DNA from: JAAYCI01 sp964370445
GTDB taxonomy: Bacteria > Bacillota > Clostridia > Oscillospirales > Ruminococcaceae
Direction: 5' to 3'
Assembly: GCA_964370445.1 (NCBI GenBank)
Contig: CAYJJK010000135.1
Coordinates: 1-5,567, forward strand
DNA: 5,567 nucleotides
A program made the position numbers and the translations under genes. The notes under the pieces are model-generated. The model was given only the letters and a program-made list of their open reading frames with translations. It was not told the origin of the DNA and made no database searches. Below, in pieces: positions 5,398-5,567 of the stretch (the stretch's first letter is position 1; every line of letters starts with the position of its first letter).

Positions 5398-5567
5398 TTA
5401 GCGTTCGTCACGAGCCGATTTTTGCCGTTCACGGTGACGGTTGTAAAATTCAAGTGCCTTGACAACATAGTCTTCGGCTTTGTCCTTTTGTACGGTATCG
5501 GGAATAAGGCGAGTTATCCGCTCATCAAACCGAGATTTAGGGCGCTGATTTGGCTTTTCTTCGCTGA
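5398..5567 (-). CDS. C-terminal fragment of an unidentified hydrophilic protein
   Basis: An open frame enters from the right edge and ends at TAA (5400-5398), giving about 55 visible residues with no start codon. The visible part is highly charged, with Lys/Arg and Glu/Asp mixed. A stretch reading FDERITRLIPDTVQ then KDK then AEDYVVKALEFYNRH looks like two helices joined by a turn. The second helix (AxxYVxxALEFY) is reminiscent of the C-terminal helix of ribbon-helix-helix DNA-binding proteins found on clostridial mobile elements, but that is a pattern impression from a fragment. The tail RERQKSARDER is basic. No terminator is seen after its stop, so read-through into the lipoprotein is possible. 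Confidence 0.6.
   Translation of the reverse strand, partial: SEEKPNQRPKSRFDERITRLIPDTVQKDKAEDYVVKALEFYNRHRERQKSARDER

Overview
The window reads as accessory DNA from a Gram-positive gut-type anaerobe of class Clostridia, probably an Oscillospiraceae/Ruminococcaceae-like genome. The reasons are strong AGGAGG ribosome binding sites, Gram-positive surface-anchoring signals (a lipobox and a C-terminal sorting signal), and a thioester/SpaA-type adhesin of a kind often carried on clostridial conjugative elements. No relaxase, coupling protein, integrase or sortase lies inside the window, so a mobile-element setting is inferred rather than seen. The taxon is also an inference.

All genes point left (minus strand). 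In transcription order, from the right edge: (1) the last ~55 codons of an unidentified hydrophilic protein (5398-5567); (2) a 130-base gap with 12-base-period direct repeats, a small palindrome and a good extended -10 promoter (5300-5328); (3) a 252-residue secreted lipoprotein with a Ser/Thr/acidic stalk, a proline-rich spacer and a compact C-terminal domain (4511-5269); (4) a 159-bp palindromic MITE-like insertion (4351-4509) flanked by GCT duplications and starting right at the lipoprotein stop codon; (5) an intrinsic terminator (4307-4335) only 10 bases before the next ribosome binding site; (6) a 1407-residue cell-wall adhesin (62-4285) with a thioester domain, about ten SpaA/Cna-B domains and an unusual VPKTA sorting motif; (7) at the left edge, a strong promoter-like sequence and the first five codons of another gene with almost no leader.

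The two full genes look like a surface pair: a membrane lipoprotein with an extended stalk and a much longer wall-anchored covalent adhesin. The promoter before the lipoprotein is the only convincing one for both. The terminator between them means adhesin transcription probably depends on read-through or on an unseen leader mechanism, and the MITE has been inserted between the lipoprotein stop and what was probably its own terminator.

The most unusual signal is the MITE-like element. Its arms mispair mostly as transitions that would be G-U wobbles in a plus-strand RNA and would not pair in a minus-strand RNA. That suggests selection for RNA structure on the strand opposite to the genes.
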